NCBI GenBank assembly: GCA_024811115.1
Contig: JAKOGH010000035.1
Coordinates: 310,001-374,000, forward strand
Source: Terana coerulea
Lineage: Eukaryota > Basidiomycota > Agaricomycetes > Polyporales > Phanerochaetaceae
DNA: 64,000 nt
Direction of reading: 5' to 3'
The first letter of the stretch is position 1; the number at the start of each line of letters is the position of its first letter. The notes beneath the pieces are model-generated. The model saw nothing but the letters and a program-made list of their open reading frames with translations. It was not told the DNA's origin and ran no database searches. This document shows, in pieces, positions 1 through 10,872 of this stretch. The position numbers and the translations under genes are program-made.

Positions 1-1033
1 ATTTTGTTCAGCGACCCACCATGGCTTTGTGAGAAGCGAGCAAACAGACCAGCTACGACGCTGCCTATGCAGCATGCAACATGAACCGAGGGACCTTCTT
101 TGCCGACCGACAGCCCTGAGGCTATGACCAGTGGCTAATACGCATGAGCAGGAATGAGCGTAAGGGGGGCACGAGAGCTTAACGGACCAATGTTAGACTC
201 TTGATAATGAGGGTCCAGAATCCAAGGAAGCCCTTCATGACGAAACCCGCCAGGATACACTTGATTTCAGATATTCCTGAGCCTGCGGCATATTTGGCAA
301 TGTTCTTCACGAGATGGCCCGCCACGAAGGAGAAGGTAGCCTATAGCACGGTCTAGGGCGGGGGTGAAGTGTACGAGGAGAATAAGGCGTACCGCGAACA
401 GCACGTAGATGACCCATTGCGCAGCTATAGCATCACTCCAGTTGTGCCATGAGTCGCAAGCGGTATCGTTTTCGCCTTCAATTTCCCAGCAGCAGAACTG
501 CTGGTTGAGCCACCAGCCGTCATAGCAGTATCCCATCTTGATATCCGAGAGCCATTCCGTTATGATGGATATGAGGGCCGCGTTTACGCCTATGCAGGCT
601 CCTGTATCACAGTTCAAGGTTACAGTCAGCTTGGCTCGCCAAATATATGACAGTGTAACGCACCAACTAGAGTGACAATAAGCCAACTCTGCCCTGCGTC
701 CAGCATCTTCTTCAGCTGTACCCATACCCAGCGGAATGTCACTTCCCCTCTCGGTCCTCTGTGAATGCTGTGCAACTGCCTCGCCTTTCGGATACGTCTA
801 TTTCGCTCGACTATGGAGTCTTGTATCCAGTCTAACACATATTATTGAGTAAAGAGATACTAATTGTCATAGCGGTCGCTTGACAGACCGATTGTGGTAA
901 AATCCTCATAACGCCTGCGTTCTCTGCGTGAGGCTCAATGTAACAGCAATTCAACAATCTTTGCTGACCGTATGAGTTCGAGCTCTTCATCCCCATCGTC
1001 GTGCATATTTTGAGGTAATCTACTCGTGGTCAT
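1..1033 (-). CDS. CLC-family voltage-gated chloride channel/antiporter, 5' part (runs off window)
   Basis: This gene encodes a chloride-transporting membrane protein of the CLC family, related to yeast Gef1, which serves Golgi/endosomal ion balance. Only the N-terminal part is present; the 3' end lies beyond base 1. The chosen ATG at 1033 opens [20 protein letters not shown]. Short introns then separate exons carrying [45 protein letters not shown] and the fungal-type cysteine-rich loop [20 protein letters not shown]. The CLC signatures GSGISEIKC and [11 protein letters not shown] follow; the latter carries the gating glutamate found in the family. An intron near 155-208 separates the two signatures. 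All exons seen are in frame. The neighbouring V-ATPase c'' gene fits a functional pairing, since CLC transporters often balance V-ATPase charge (known biology; the link here is inference). Confidence 0.93.
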
Positions 1034-1416
1034 GGAGGCATTTGACAGAGAGGGTAATGGTCGGGAGGAACAAGCTGCTTCAGGTCGCGGCAAGCGCGAC
1101 CTCTAACAGGCGTGTTGCCGCGACCGTGACTGACGCGCCTGGTACGCATCATTTTCCGCATGCTTACTCTCAAAATATTCACAAGGCATATTCAGGATAG
1201 CGTCGCCAAATGCATGGGATCTCGACGTGCATACAATATATTGGATGTCCACTGAGCATGTTAGTCCCAGCAGCTCACACCTCAGCCACGAAGAGTGTCT
1301 TGTAATGTACTTATATTGATCTCGTCCGGTCACTCAGCTATAAGAAACCTAGGAGGCAGTCCTTGGGGTATTGGATAGGGATAGTCCCTGAAAGCGTAAT
1401 TATTTTGCCATGACAA
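1034..1416. other. Intergenic gap between CLC and V-ATPase c'' genes
   Basis: These 383 bases lie upstream of the CLC start and downstream of the V-ATPase c'' stop, both genes on the minus strand. They should hold the CLC promoter and the c'' 3' region. No gene or repeat was recognised. Confidence 0.5.
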
Positions 1417-2386
1417 CTAGTACGCGGTAACGAATGGCGAGGGAGCTGAAGCAAGTCTTGTAGCGGGCTTGAACTCATCGGCGTTGCTGATCATAAGCAG
1501 ACCCACTAGTTTACGCACGTCAACACTTCACCCCAGACCAAGAGTTGGCATGACGTACCAATAAGTCCAAACAGGCCCATAATGCTGCCGAACACTTCGA
1601 CAATGAGAATCTTGACAAACAGGTTAGGATCTGCTGCGTCTGCTAATGCGGCGGTTGCCCCAGTGATGCCGACGCAGACACCGCAAAGGAGGTTGCACAC
1701 GCCAACGGTAAGGCCTCCCCAGAACAATGCGAACCCTTGGAAAGCCAAGTGAATACTGCGAATTTGGGTAGGAGCTCGCCAGGCGCACCTGTGAAGTAGT
1801 TCTCCCGTGTATATAGGTCTGCCTCAGGAATGACCGTGAGCTTCGCAGAGTAGACAATTCCAATGATCTGCCACATCATGTCAGTGCAAGCTCGCATTGC
1901 TCGTTGAGATACTTACAACTCCGTAGATGGCTACGACCTCACAGAAGATAATACTGTGCTGCCCTGTTAGGTGCTGCCACACCTGTAAATCAAAACATAC
2001 GTACCTGATGAGGTTCTTCGTCCTGATACGCGGTGCTCTTACACCTCCGCCAAGGATGGACGAGCCGGTGACAAAGATTCCCCTATTTTGCCGTGAGCAG
2101 TGATCCACCAAATGGCATCTTGACGTGACATACCACCCAGCACCCAACACACTCAATCCTATGCACAAACCAATACCCAGCGACCCCCACACATACGGGC
2201 TCGTCTCCTCGAGAAACTGCCCAACGTTGAACGCTTCACCTGAGCCTGTACGTCACGCTTCGCATTAGCCCAACCTCCTCTTGCGCGGTACAGCCAGTGC
2301 TTACCAGTGAAGAGCAAGTAAAGTGCAATCACCACAACAAAGAAAGACGGTAGGCCAAACGTGTAATAAGACGAATAGAAACCCAT
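1417..2386 (-). CDS. VMA16: V-type ATPase proteolipid subunit c''
   Basis: This is the 21-kDa proteolipid of the V0 sector, which forms part of the proton-carrying ring of the vacuolar H+-ATPase. The start [16 protein letters not shown] is followed by four-helix proteolipid sequence: [20 protein letters not shown], the segment [11 protein letters not shown] with its membrane glutamate, and [16 protein letters not shown] then [20 protein letters not shown] with a second glutamate. Six or so introns join in frame, including one just before the C-terminal exon, which ends at a TAG at 1417-1419. Length and motif order match the family, and no frame break was seen. It is transcribed in the same direction as the CLC gene downstream, with the divergent Arl GTPase upstream, so the ~140 bp between the c'' and Arl starts is probably a shared promoter. 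Confidence 0.95.
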
Positions 2387-2528
2387 GGTGAGGCTGAGAG
2401 CAGCACAGAGGTCGTTGTTTCCGGAGAGTTGCAGCGCACTGCGTACGAGAAATAGCCGCCCATAAGTGGTTGGAACCCTAACCTCACGTCGATGACAGCT
2501 GGTCAGGCAGTCACAACTTGTTCATCCC

Positions 2529-3511
2529 ATGTATCATCTCTTGAAGGGGCTACACGAGTATCTGACTAGGTATGTGTACGGGCCAATGAAACCTTGAGTG
2601 TAGCTCACCAGCCTCAGGAAAGACGAATTCTCAGTGATTATCCTCGGCCTGGATGGAGCGGGGAAGACCGTACGTTCAGCCTTAGCCCCACCATTCAATT
2701 CAACTCACCTGTTTACTACATAGACGTTGCTCGAGAATATCAAGACACTCTACAATGATACGCCTGGTCTTACTCCGGATAAGATAGGTCCAACCGTTGG
2801 TCAGAATAGTACGTATGTCTTACCGGTCTCTACTCACAACGACATAACCTAGTTGCTTAGTGGGCAAGATCACTCTCCCTCAACAATTCTCAAGTTCTGG
2901 GATCTTGGTGGGCAGCGCGGTATTCGTTCTATCTGGCATCGTTACTACGACGACTGCCATGCCGTTGTGTATGTCATTGACGCGGAAGACCGTGAAAGAT
3001 TGAGTGAAGGCTGGGAGGTGTTCGGTGAGTTCGATCCTTCTGGACGGCGTCTTCGCTCCTGTGGCTAAGCATATGCAAGGGACCTAAGAAAGCGTACTTT
3101 CTGCCCCACAAATTCTTGGCGTCCCCTTACTCCTGCTCGCGAACAAGCAGGACAGTCCACAAAGTCTCTCAGTTGAAGAAATCCGCAACGACTACGAAGA
3201 CTGGTACCGGCATAAGCTAGACAGTGCCAGAAGGACCTACGGTGCTGATAACGAAGTCGAGCACCACAGGGAACGGATAGCTAGCATGGACGTCATGGGC
3301 ATATCTGCCCTTGAAGGGCGAGTACTACTGCGTCGAAAGTGCTTCGACGTCCAGAACACTAACATTCCTGCATTTATAGTACGGGAGTACGGGCTGCGGT
3401 AGATTGGTTGTTCATACGCGTACAGAACAGTAGGCGACGGTCAGTCTTCTCCCTCTATGCTCAAACGCCCCACTCACTTGCGTTCACAGCGAAGAGCAAG
3501 TAGGAGAGTAG
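2529..3511 (+). CDS. ARL3: ARF-related small GTPase, Arl3/ARFRP1 type
   Basis: This is a Golgi-directed small GTPase; the family recruits Arl1 and golgins at the trans-Golgi. The start MYHLLKGLHEYLT matches Arl3/ARFRP1 proteins. Visible G motifs are ILGLDGAGKT (P-loop), PTVGQN (switch I), FWDLGGQRGIRS (switch II), LLLANKQDSP (NKxD) and ISALEG. The C-terminal helix ends VDWLFIRVQN. Six introns are inferred, one of them GC-AG (donor near 3319, gcgagt). At the start of the switch II exon the expected protein reads GKITLP then STILKFWDL, which are in different frames. A one-base loss near 2877 in CCC is likely; alternatively a later acceptor gives a shortened but open frame. The stop depends on a last short intron (3511) or its retention (3503). 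Confidence 0.85.
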
Positions 3512-4567
3512 TAATTGGAACAGAGACACCAACATACTCACTCCGACTGCACTCTATGTCCTTTATGATAAAATATGGATGGTGGTATACACTCATCACA
3601 GTTTTGACTTTGCGGCTACACACTTGCAGTCTACGCTGGCTCGAAGCTTTTCGGCGTAATATTTGGAATCGTTTTTATCCTTTATTTAGCAAAGGGCGGC
3701 GGCTATGCACCAATCGTGCTCACCATCCGTCCTCCACTCGGCAAAGAACCTCGAGTTCTCTGAGTATCATCGAAGCGGCTTCGTATGTTCACAAGCTGGA
3801 CGGCTCAATAGCAGATGAATGTGGCGTTGCAGGTATGTTCTTGGCATTGTGGCTTTCATTGTGACACACATTGAGGCCCTTGTTCAGGTGGCGGGAGTGG
3901 TCCCCGTCCAGACGTTACCTAATCACAAAGTGGAGTACACGGGCGAAGGTTCTCCGCATGTGAGTGAAGCTGCTGCTCCATTTATTCAAATCGACTTGTA
4001 TTCAGTTGAAGGTTCAGTCTTGTGGCTGGTGGACTGTTTCCATCTAGTCGGAAATCAATGCTGTGCAATCACACTTGCAGAGCCACCAGACTACTCCCAT
4101 GCACAAGCCAACGGGCCGAACACGAATTGCGATGTAGTGCTCATGTACTCTACGTCTGCTGTTATGTCGCTGGTGAGCTGTCCTTCCTACTCAGCCACGG
4201 GTAGTAGATCAAAGGTCTGATTCTATTGAATCCTGCAGCGCGCTTTGAGATCTATCCCTAGTTGGCTTTTAAGCATCGTCCACATTGCGTAGTCAAGTCC
4301 ATGTCGCAGCGCTGACGTTGTCGTGGGATTGAACTTAGCCACGATGGGTAGATGAATATGGCGAGTCGAAGTGCAAAACCGACAATGGTCGTAGCGCTTG
4401 GACCGGGCAAACAGGATCGCTCCGCATGAAATCTTCTCGCCCGACAGTTGGGTGCGACGCAAAGAATCAGCGCCGTGTACCTTTTACTTCGACGTCCAAG
4501 TTTATCTCGCATGCATAAAAGGGTGGCGCATTCGGCTGTATTGCTCAACGAGTGTACACTGGGTACC
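3512..4567 (+). other. Unassigned stretch, possibly a decayed membrane-protein gene
   Basis: No intact gene is recognised between the Arl GTPase and the DUF6533 gene. On the plus strand there are short hydrophobic pieces, for example ALYVLYDKIWMVVYT near 3550 and KLFGVIFGIVFILYLAKGGG near 3640. A longer open frame at 3819-4220 shows no known motif. The pieces lie in different frames, with stops between them. They could be an eroded relative of the neighbouring DUF6533 gene, but I cannot demonstrate homology. Confidence 0.3.
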
Positions 4568-6250
4568 ATGCCCCACCGGCCTGAAGTCTCCTCCCTTGAG
4601 TTCCTGAAACAAGTGTATGCCCTCCGTGACCTAACGTGCCTGCCAAATCCTGATTCTTGATCCACTAGCATCATCGAAGACTATGTGGACTATGCGTTGG
4701 CCAGTAAGTCATGACCATGATCTTCGCTAGCTCGGACAGTGTACGGGGTACTGAGATTGGATGTTGTGTAGCACTGGTCTTTTACGAATACATCATAACT
4801 CTACCAATGGAGGTCAAGCTCATCTGGCGGCGGAAGACGACTTTCCCGGCCATACTTTTTCTATGCAATCGCTACGTCCTGCTCCTCAATGCCACAATAT
4901 CTCTTCCATTGGACAACGGCTGGGGACAACTGGTACGCTCCTCGTCAGCATAATGGAATGCATTCAACGATCAGTCATTGATTCGACGCACCCACAGAGG
5001 TGTGCTCTTACATTTCCTACACGCATGCAATCCTGACAGTTATCATAGTTGCGCTGTAATGCAAAGGATAAATGACGTCGCGATAGTGCTGACCTACGCC
5101 TTCATGGCAAGTGAGTAATCAATTTCGTGAAGGTGTCTATGATATGGTAATTTAATGTTCATGGCGGTAGTTTTCATGGCCTTGCGTGTGTACGCGCTAT
5201 GGAACAAGAACAAAATACTCTTCGTGACGGTTTTGCTACCTGGCTCGATACCTGTAATCACCAGCACAGTGAGTTCAGTCATTTTGTCTGAGCAGTCGTT
5301 TTCGTGTGTAGTGGAAATAGGAACCTAATGAGATATAGATTTACCCGATTCACTACCACCCCATACATTACGTGGCGCAACCGGTCACTGCCCAATGCAA
5401 TCTCAAGTTGGTTTTATCTCCCGGTTTTCAGACTCAGTAAGCGATTGTCTTCCTACTTTCTCGAAAACTCTCACCACGCATTCTAGACGTACGCTTCCAG
5501 GGTGACAATCTCTGCTCCACGCTAACAAGCCGATCTCCTAGTTGTGCGTGCAGCGCACATCCCCCTCATTGTATCGGACGCACTCGTACTGCTTTTGACA
5601 TGGATGAAGACCTTCCGACAATATCGAGAATCTCGCAAACTTGGGATGAAAACCCCTCTAACGATGATCTTCCTGAGGGATGGTACCATCTATTTTGTGT
5701 GGGTATTTGAATTATTTTCCAGACATTCTCTATGTAACTTCTTGACCGTTAACCAGCACGCTTTTGGTCCTCAACATATGCCACACAATCCTCGAATCAG
5801 TGGTTCGTCGCTCCTAGACCTGTGTCTGTTCGTACCCTGATAATCTTAATAGACAGTATCTGCAGTTAATCCGTTTATCTATACGTCTGTAGTAACCAAG
5901 ACCTTTTCTAAGCGTCCATACTCAAAGCGTATCACAGGTTGACTCCAGTCCTCATAAGTCGGTTCATCCTCAACTTGCGAGGGGCGGCTAGTACATCATC
6001 GAAGAGCCAAACCTCAATCCGAATCTCCTCGCTCCAATTCAGAATACCTACCGATTTAGCAGGGAACATGGGCGAAGCTCTTAGCATTGGAGAGGACGAC
6101 AATGACCCAGACGAGCAAGACGATCAGATTACGTCGCCCAACGATGCAGACGGTGTTGAGCATACTATTTCGCTCGACACCACGCAACCACGACACAGTC
6201 CTAGTTCACAGGAGGATTCATTGGAAATACAAGAGGTATGTAGGATATAG
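4568..6250 (+). CDS. DUF6533 multi-pass membrane protein
   Basis: This is a basidiomycete integral membrane protein of the DUF6533 family, of unknown function and usually about seven helices. Diagnostic exons are IIEDYVDYALA followed by LVFYEYIITLPMEVKLIWRR and FLCNRYVLLLNAT (the DUF6533 core), then DVAIVLTYAFMA, VFMALRVYALWNKNKILF, and the C-terminal LIVSDALVLLLTWMKTF and TPVLISRFILNLRGA. The tail from about 5990 is acidic and serine-rich, as is common in this family. Exons are separated by several short introns. The first exon (MPHRPEVSSLEFLKQ) does not join the second in a consistent frame with ordinary splice sites, so the start or one base is uncertain. If the donor at 6236 is used, the protein ends a little further on, at 6321, instead of 6250. 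Confidence 0.8.
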
Positions 6251-6321
6251 TATCTTGAGATTAAAGGTTGTCACTCAATGCATCCTTGGGTCAATATCCT
6301 AGGTCCCGAGATCTACGGTAT

Positions 6322-6671
6322 GATTGTCCAGGCATGCCTGCACGGAATATCAGTCGATTCTCTCGCCTAGTACGAGTAATTAGCGACCCGCTCAGAGGCT
6401 TTGTTCCATGTAATCGTATGCCTTACATCAGTGATTAATACACACTTATCCTAACTTTTATACCTGTAAAGCGACAACCGTTAGGTAACCTGTGCTTGTG
6501 CGCATCATGCGATATCAGTTATTGGCATTTAGTTATGGCTACACTCGTAGACACGATGAAAAGCATGCGACTCGGCGAAGGGGGCGCACGTCATGAGAAC
6601 ATAGAGTAATGTTAATATTTGACATCGCATAGCTGCTAGTGCGCAGTACAAAAGGATAAGCACGTCTACTT
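6322..6671. other. Convergent intergenic gap
   Basis: This AT-richer stretch lies between the 3' ends of the DUF6533 gene (plus) and the C2H2 gene (minus). It presumably holds both 3' untranslated regions. Nothing else was recognised. Confidence 0.5.
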
Positions 6672-8557
6672 TTACGTCGCATCCATCTCATCTGCCTCGT
6701 CTCCAAAGCCTTCCTCCTCCTCTTCCAACGCAGCCTCGGCTTCAGCCTGCGCCTGAGCCGCCGCGGCTGCTTGAGCAATTGCCTCCTCTAGAAGCTTTGT
6801 CTGCTCTTCTGACAGCCACGATAGCGATATCGATGCGGCAGACGATGACACATCCGCGACCGCTGGCGAGGGCAGACCTACGTCTGCAGCGGAAGCGTTC
6901 GAAATGGGCTCGCCGAGCGGCATAGGCGGAGGGGGCGGCGCGGGCTGATACTGTGTTTGTGAACGCGCCATGACGCTGGCGAGCGTTGGGTGAGCTCCTG
7001 TAGCAGACAACGGTGCGAAGGGCGGCGCGTCGGCGGGCGCAACTCGGCTTTTGATGATAGGGTACAGCTGCATGGCCGTCATCTGCGCGTGTTCGACCAC
7101 ATGCAGCGGCACCTCGCCCTCCTCGAACGGCCGGTCGTCTTCCACGCCTGAATCCGCCTGGCCCTGGTCAATGTGCGCGCCGGGCGGCACTCCGCCCGCG
7201 TTCGCGAGCTGGTTCGCAACGATACCACTCCATATCTTTGCGCGCCTTGTCGCATCCTCCTCGCCCCCTCCTTCTCCACCTCCACCTCCTCGATCGCCGC
7301 CGTCGCGCACACCATGTCGACGTTGCCCTTGCCGCCCCGGCCCCGGCTGTCCTTGTGCCGCTTGATCGCGTCCCGCCGCGAGAAAATCTTGTCGCACCCG
7401 CCGCACTTCCACGCCGTCTTGTCGTGCAGCTTCGCGTGCCGCTTGAGGTCGTGGTTCCGTTGGAAGGACGCGGGGCAGTGTGGGCAGCGGTAGGGGCGGT
7501 CGACGAGCGCGTGGACGCGGTGGTGCGTCCGCAGAGAGTACAGACGGAAGAACGTCTTTGGGCATCCGGGGAAGTTGCACGGATAGACAGCAGTGCCGAT
7601 GTCAGGTGGTGCTGGTGCAGGAGCTCCCCACGGCGTGGGCATCGGACCTATGTGCACCTTACTGAGTACACCGAGCATTTGGATGAGCGCGCCTAGCTCC
7701 TGCAGATTATTCACTTGGTCTGGTCGGGCCCTTGGAGCAGACGTGACAGCAAAGAGGTAAACCTGGTGCAGAGGGTATTGTATGGACGCAATGAGCTGAG
7801 GATCTGGTGGACCGTTCGTCGGTGGATGTGAGTTGAACGCTGCAGTAACGGCATGGACGGCTTCTGTGACCTGCACGAGTATGTCCGGATACTCGATAGC
7901 TGCTTTCTTCGCGTAACGGTCGTCGCCGTTATCTTCTTCCTCTCGTTTCCGCTTTCCTTTGTCTAGCTGGATAGCTGGTGCATCTGAGTTGCGCATGGAA
8001 GAGAAGAGGACGTCAGACTTAGCCAGCGCGACGAGAGCGTCGCTGAAAGGTTTCGCCAGCCCCTTTGTAATACTGTTCGAGGTAGCGCAGCGAGTGAGCA
8101 AGTCCAGTACTGTTGTGTTATTGCTCCCAGGAAGTACGAATGTCGCCAGTGCCTGGCGGACCACTGGGTCCTTGTATGCATACGGGAGGATCCCTCGCAT
8201 AGTGATCAGAGCTGCTTCTTGCCTCCTAGCTTGAGATGTAGCGGCGGCATCCTGGGCCTCTGCAGAAGAATTCGTGGATTCAACATGTTTCTCCGACTGA
8301 GCGAGAGACACCGCTGGCTGCGGCTGAGTAGGTGGAGGCCCGGTCTGAGTGGGAGCAGCACCGACAGCGTTGGCCTCGGCTTGAGCCTTCGCAATGTCCG
8401 CCCAAAGCTGGTCGCCGAGGCGCTTTGCGATTTCTTCGGCTTCAGCATCGTACTCCTCCTCGTCATACTCCTCCTCACCATCCTCCCACTCCTGCTCGTG
8501 GTCTTCAAGCGCAGAATCAGCAGCTGCCTGGGCGTCTTCCATTGCGGCGTGGCTCAT
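6672..8557 (-). CDS. C2H2 zinc-finger transcription factor
   Basis: This is a nuclear DNA-binding protein of about 625 residues. The start MSHAAMEDAQAAADSALEDH was chosen because the acidic leader (EEYDEEEYDAEAEEIAKRL) follows directly. Around residues 327-410 there are three consecutive fingers: CNFPGCPKTFFRLYSLRTHH, CPHCPASFQRNHDLKRHAKL and CGGCDKIFSRRDAIKRHKDS; the third lacks a canonical final His spacing. A basic stretch (RGRGGKGN) follows. The C-terminal region has ARRAKIW-like sequence, a proline run (QPAPPPPPMPLGEP) and an alanine/glutamate-rich tail ending in EEEEEGFGDEADEMDAT. The finger exon and the tail are in different frames; the switch falls near the C5 run at 7264-7268, so a one-base indel is the likely cause. 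Target genes are unknown. Confidence 0.85.
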
Positions 8558-9613
8558 CGTAACGGTTCGTCTCTGTGCGATACAATCCCTCATAGGTGAA
8601 GTTACGCATCATGAAAACGGTATATATTGCGCACTCAGGCGTGGGTGTAGATTAGGGTTGTGAAGGTCGAAGCGAGATGTGAAGGCGCAGTGAAGGAACG
8701 GGAAAGAGAGTAAGTTTGCGAAGGCGCCCAAGGTTCCATGCCGGAGCGCCCAAAAGCACGGAGAAGGCGGGTACGAAGTCGCACGCTATGACTCATGGTA
8801 CTTTATGTTCAACCTCAACCCAACCTCAACCTCGAGCGTACTTACAGTATACTTGTATCTCATCGCCTCACGAGACGCAATAAATGTGCACGGGAAGTCT
8901 GGTGTTTTCACCAGAAGAACGAGATGCCGGAAAAATGCGTTAGAACAACTCCTTGCAGACCGGCAAGTAGAAACACAACGTCGGTAAGCAGAAACGTCGG
9001 AGAAAAGGACAGACGTGCGTTGCAAGACTGCACGACTCAACTGTTCAAGCTCAATCCGCATCGGGACGCAAAACTTTGTGGCGTTACGCCACGTGGGGCG
9101 ACGAACTCCTTCTCAGTCCCCACCACCTCTTTACGCTGCATGCGCCCTCTCACCATTACAACCACGACCTCTGCCCTTTGCTTCTGCCGTTAAAAGGAAC
9201 GTTGACTGCAAGATCCTCGACGAACTGGCGTGCACGCTCTACTTTTCCCGCGCGAGATTGGTGAAGCGTCGTGACTGCCGGTGGAATCGTCTACGCAAGG
9301 GCGAACCCTTCCTTTAATATACTCTGGAGAGGGAAGCTCTTGAGTATCACCCAAAGCTGCCTGATTGGCTGTTGCTTTCCAATGTTAACAGATTTAGTGG
9401 CGTTATTTCAGTCATGATCCTCTCGAACGTATCATGCACTGAACGCCTGTACTTCGGTTGCGGTTCATTATGCCATAGGGCTCAAAGGTGCGCTGGTGTT
9501 TTTCGAACCTTTCAGAACATGCCAACTGATACATATGGTTTGCTACAGTTTACAGCGATAATACACTAGTCTATACCCATTCCATAGCGGGCACATGAAG
9601 CATAAGCGATAGA
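8558..9613. other. Intergenic region upstream of the C2H2 gene
   Basis: About 1.05 kb separates the C2H2 start from the end of the CoA-binding gene. Short open frames here show no family motif. At 8811-8838 there is a small imperfect tandem repeat of CAACCTCAACC. The region most likely holds the C2H2 promoter. Confidence 0.4.
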
Positions 9614-10207
9614 TTACAACGTCTTGAGGACAGTGTCGCCCTCAGCCAGGACGCATGGGCCACCATAGATAACCTTGTCGGCAAGGCCGTTCTCGTTGAT
9701 GTACTCGACGATGCCCTCGTCGTCCGCACCGGGCTGGAGCCAGAGCGACGGGATGCCGAGCTCCTTGGCTTGCTCGAGCAGGCCGCGGGTGATCTGTCGA
9801 CAGAATTGTCAGCGGTGCCGGAGACGAGTACGCTGTGGCGACTTGCCTTGGGGCCGGTGATGACGCTGACGGCGGTGTGCGTCGGGTCGGGGAGCTCGGA
9901 CAGGGCCTTGATGGCGGCGATGCCCTGGATGTCACTCTCCTTCTGCTCTCGCTGGTCAACAGACGGACGGTGGCGCTGAAGACGTGGTACGCACGGGATG
10001 CACGGGAGTAGCCTCCTTGTTGTGCTCAACGTACCATTTCAGCACCTGTGGGTGGATCGAGTGAGCACGACCTGGATCTTGCGGAGATAGGACTCGGAGG
10101 TCTGGGCTTACCTTGGTGCCAACCTTGGTCTCGTCCTTGGACGCGCCAACAACGGCGTAGTGAGGGGCGGAGAGGTGAGCCTTCTTCTGTTCCTCGGTGC
10201 CGGGCAT
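9614..10207 (-). CDS. CoA-binding domain protein (Rossmann fold, YccU-like)
   Basis: This is a small single-domain protein of the CoA_binding family, probably cytosolic and of unknown reaction. Four exons read MPGTEEQKKAHLSAPH, then YAVVGASKDETKVGTK (the nucleotide-binding GASxxxxxxG motif), VLKWYVEHNKEATPVHP, IKALSELPDPTHTAVSVITG and ITRGLLEQAKELGIPSLWLQ, ending GGPCVLAEGDTVLKTL. This is about 147 residues, as in fungal and bacterial relatives. The frame is intact throughout. The third intron uses a GC donor (gcaagt, just after VITGPK) with an AG acceptor; the other two are GT-AG. The start at 10207 is the first ATG and fits homologous N termini. Confidence 0.92.
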
Positions 10208-10692
10208 GGTGAAGAAGCGTTACTGGGGTGGTTGAGTAGAAGAGATGAGTGAGGCTATCTGAGCTCTGGTTTCCTTGAGGGTAGTCCACCCTCATCTTAT
10301 ATGTTGTGAGCCCTCGCGAGCCACGTCGGTAGATAAGAACACTTTGTCATGCTGCTCTGTGCACCATGGCGTGATGCACACCTTCGGCGTTGCTCTCAGC
10401 GAGTATCAGCCTGAGAACGGCGAGGGTGAGCCGTACCCGTGTTTCCGCGGAAAACATTGACAGATGGAGCGGAAACAATCATGACGATTGGCATAACGCT
10501 TCACTTGCGACGCCAAATGACAGAAAAGCTGTCTCCTGAGCTGTCGTATCACCGTACTCTTGTCTAACCCGCGCCAAGCACGCGAGCCCAGTCCGTGCCG
10601 ACGGCAGCCTTGATATTGCCTGCCCTTATCTTATGGTCCGTGCGCAGGGCGTCTGCAGTATATAAACCTCACTTCGCCCGTCTGAACTCTTC
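10208..10692. other. Intergenic region with divergent promoters
   Basis: This stretch lies upstream of the CoA-binding gene and of the U1-like RNA candidate. No coding frame was recognised. It contains the TATA box at 10659-10665. Confidence 0.4.
10659..10666 (+). promoter_or_regulatory. TATA box upstream of U1-like RNA
   Basis: The sequence TATATAAA lies about 30 bases upstream of ATACTTACCT at 10693, the spacing expected between a TATA element and a transcription start. Confidence 0.45.
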
Positions 10693-10872
10693 ATACTTAC
10701 CTTGATGGCACAAGCCCCTTCACATACCTGGGTTTGTGGGCCGTGGGGGCCATCCATAGCACGGCGACCCTGTCCCCAGAGGGACCCTGCGGTTTGTACG
10801 GGCTTCGGCTCGTGCACCGTCTTAATATTTCCCAGTTCTCCTTCGGCCCTCGGGCTGGGGAGGCCCGCTTTT
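10693..10872 (+). ncRNA. Candidate U1 spliceosomal snRNA
   Basis: The segment starts ATACTTACCT, the invariant U1 5' end that pairs with 5' splice sites, about 30 bases after a TATA box. A helix CACAAGCCC (10709-10717) pairs with GGGTTTGTG (10730-10738). A GGGGCC...GGC region follows, then a perfect ACGGGC-TTCG-GCTCGT hairpin (10798-10813). AATATTT (10824-10830) could be a weak Sm site, with a terminal CCCAG/CTGGG helix (10831-10859). The ~170-nt length fits U1. Against this, the first loop does not show the usual U1-70K-binding GATCANGAAG, and the Sm site is not canonical. The alternative is a strong 5' splice site on the minus strand (AAG|GTAAGTAT). Confidence 0.42.

Noticed and set aside
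1103..1333. A small gene between the CLC and V-ATPase genes
   Set aside because: It is a short isolated frame in the promoter-sized gap, without motif or splice context.
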